Below, in pieces: positions 6,352-6,528 of a DNA stretch of 6,528 nt. Both the position numbers and the translations under genes were made by a program. The stretch lies in assembly GCA_021791995.1 (NCBI GenBank), contig JAJYVN010000171.1:1-6528 (forward strand), read 5' to 3'. The notes under the pieces were generated by a model that ran no database searches, was not told the origin of the DNA, and worked only from the letters and a program-made list of their open reading frames with translations. This DNA is from Bacillota bacterium. GTDB lineage: Bacteria; Bacillota; Sulfobacillia; RBS10-35; JAJYVN01. The stretch's first letter is position 1. Every line of letters starts with the position of its first letter.

Positions 6352-6528
6352 ATGAGGGATGAATCGCAAAGGAATGCAGCGGGGCCGAGCGACGACGGGG
6401 CTGCCTGGGAAAACGTCTGTTCGTTTCCCATCCGCGGACGGACCGCGAAGCCTCGTGCTCGGGGGCTGACCATGGTGATCGATAAGGGGTTGGGACTGGG
6501 CGCCACGGAGGATCTGCTCGAGCTGGGG
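6352..6528 (+). CDS. comA: Phosphosulfolactate synthase (ComA/YitD family), N-terminal 59 codons only
   Basis: The frame is open from the ATG at 6352 to the window end, so most of the gene is missing. Residues 33-59 read KPRARGLTMVIDKGLGLGAT followed by EDLLELG. This is the start of the phosphosulfolactate synthase TIM barrel (PF02679), whose members typically begin with KPR-x-x-GLTM-V-DKGL. The enzyme adds sulfite to phosphoenolpyruvate to give (R)-phosphosulfolactate: the first step of coenzyme M synthesis in methanogens and of sulfolactate production in Bacillus spores (YitD). The start is supported by AGGGGG with 7 bp spacing. An ATG at 6472 lies inside the conserved block and would destroy the domain. 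The 32 residues before KPR are polar and longer than usual. It lies 76 bp after the kinase with no terminator visible, so it probably shares the yeiH transcript. The catalytic residues lie outside the window. Confidence 0.88.
   Translation, partial: MRDESQRNAAGPSDDGAAWENVCSFPIRGRTAKPRARGLTMVIDKGLGLGATEDLLELG

Noticed and set aside
5417..6506. Two minus-strand open frames (281 and 274 codons) opposite the kinase gene.
   Set aside because: Both are antisense to a clearly recognised ribokinase-like gene, and their products are low-complexity Ser/Ala/Arg/Pro sequence without any recognisable domain.
1..6528. CRISPR arrays, tRNA or rRNA genes, insertion sequences, phage genes or riboswitches.
   Set aside because: No regularly spaced repeats, tRNA-like folds, transposase frames or known aptamer motifs were seen; nearly all the sequence is explained by ordinary protein genes.

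Overview
The window is a gene-dense piece of a bacterial chromosome, roughly 60% G+C by eye. It probably comes from a GC-rich member of the Bacillota (class Bacilli). The evidence is a YpiB/UPF0302-like protein, which is a Bacilli-type family, a UPF0756/DUF441 membrane protein, and strong Shine-Dalgarno sequences before most starts. I cannot fix the genus from sequence alone. Eight genes cover almost everything, no gap exceeds 300 bases, and two genes run off the window edges.

Left part (1-1387): a 3'-truncated endonuclease IV gene (nfo, minus strand) is divergent from a YpiB/ReoY-like gene (plus strand). About 98 bp lie between them, with an extended -10 promoter and a perfect 6+6 bp inverted repeat next to the likely start site. 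Middle (1392-4162): three minus-strand genes are read in the order LysR-type regulator, MFS permease of the fosmidomycin-resistance type, and UPF0756 four-helix membrane protein. The last two are 19 bp apart and look co-transcribed. The UPF0756 gene converges on the YpiB-like gene with only 4 bp between stops.

Right part (4163-6528): a 127 bp regulatory region separates the LysR gene from a plus-strand run of yeiH (putative sulfate/sulfite exporter), a ribokinase-like PfkB kinase, and the first 59 codons of phosphosulfolactate synthase (comA). The intergenic region holds a clear LysR-type box, TGATAA-N7-TTATTA. The LysR protein carries the SRTIGEYLLP signature of the CysL/YeiE branch, which is linked to sulfite.

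The most interesting reading is a sulfite-handling module: a sulfite-type regulator controls a putative exporter that sits in one transcription unit with an enzyme joining sulfite to phosphoenolpyruvate. The kinase between them has the full set of ribose-contact residues but no ribose transport gene beside it, so its role here is open.
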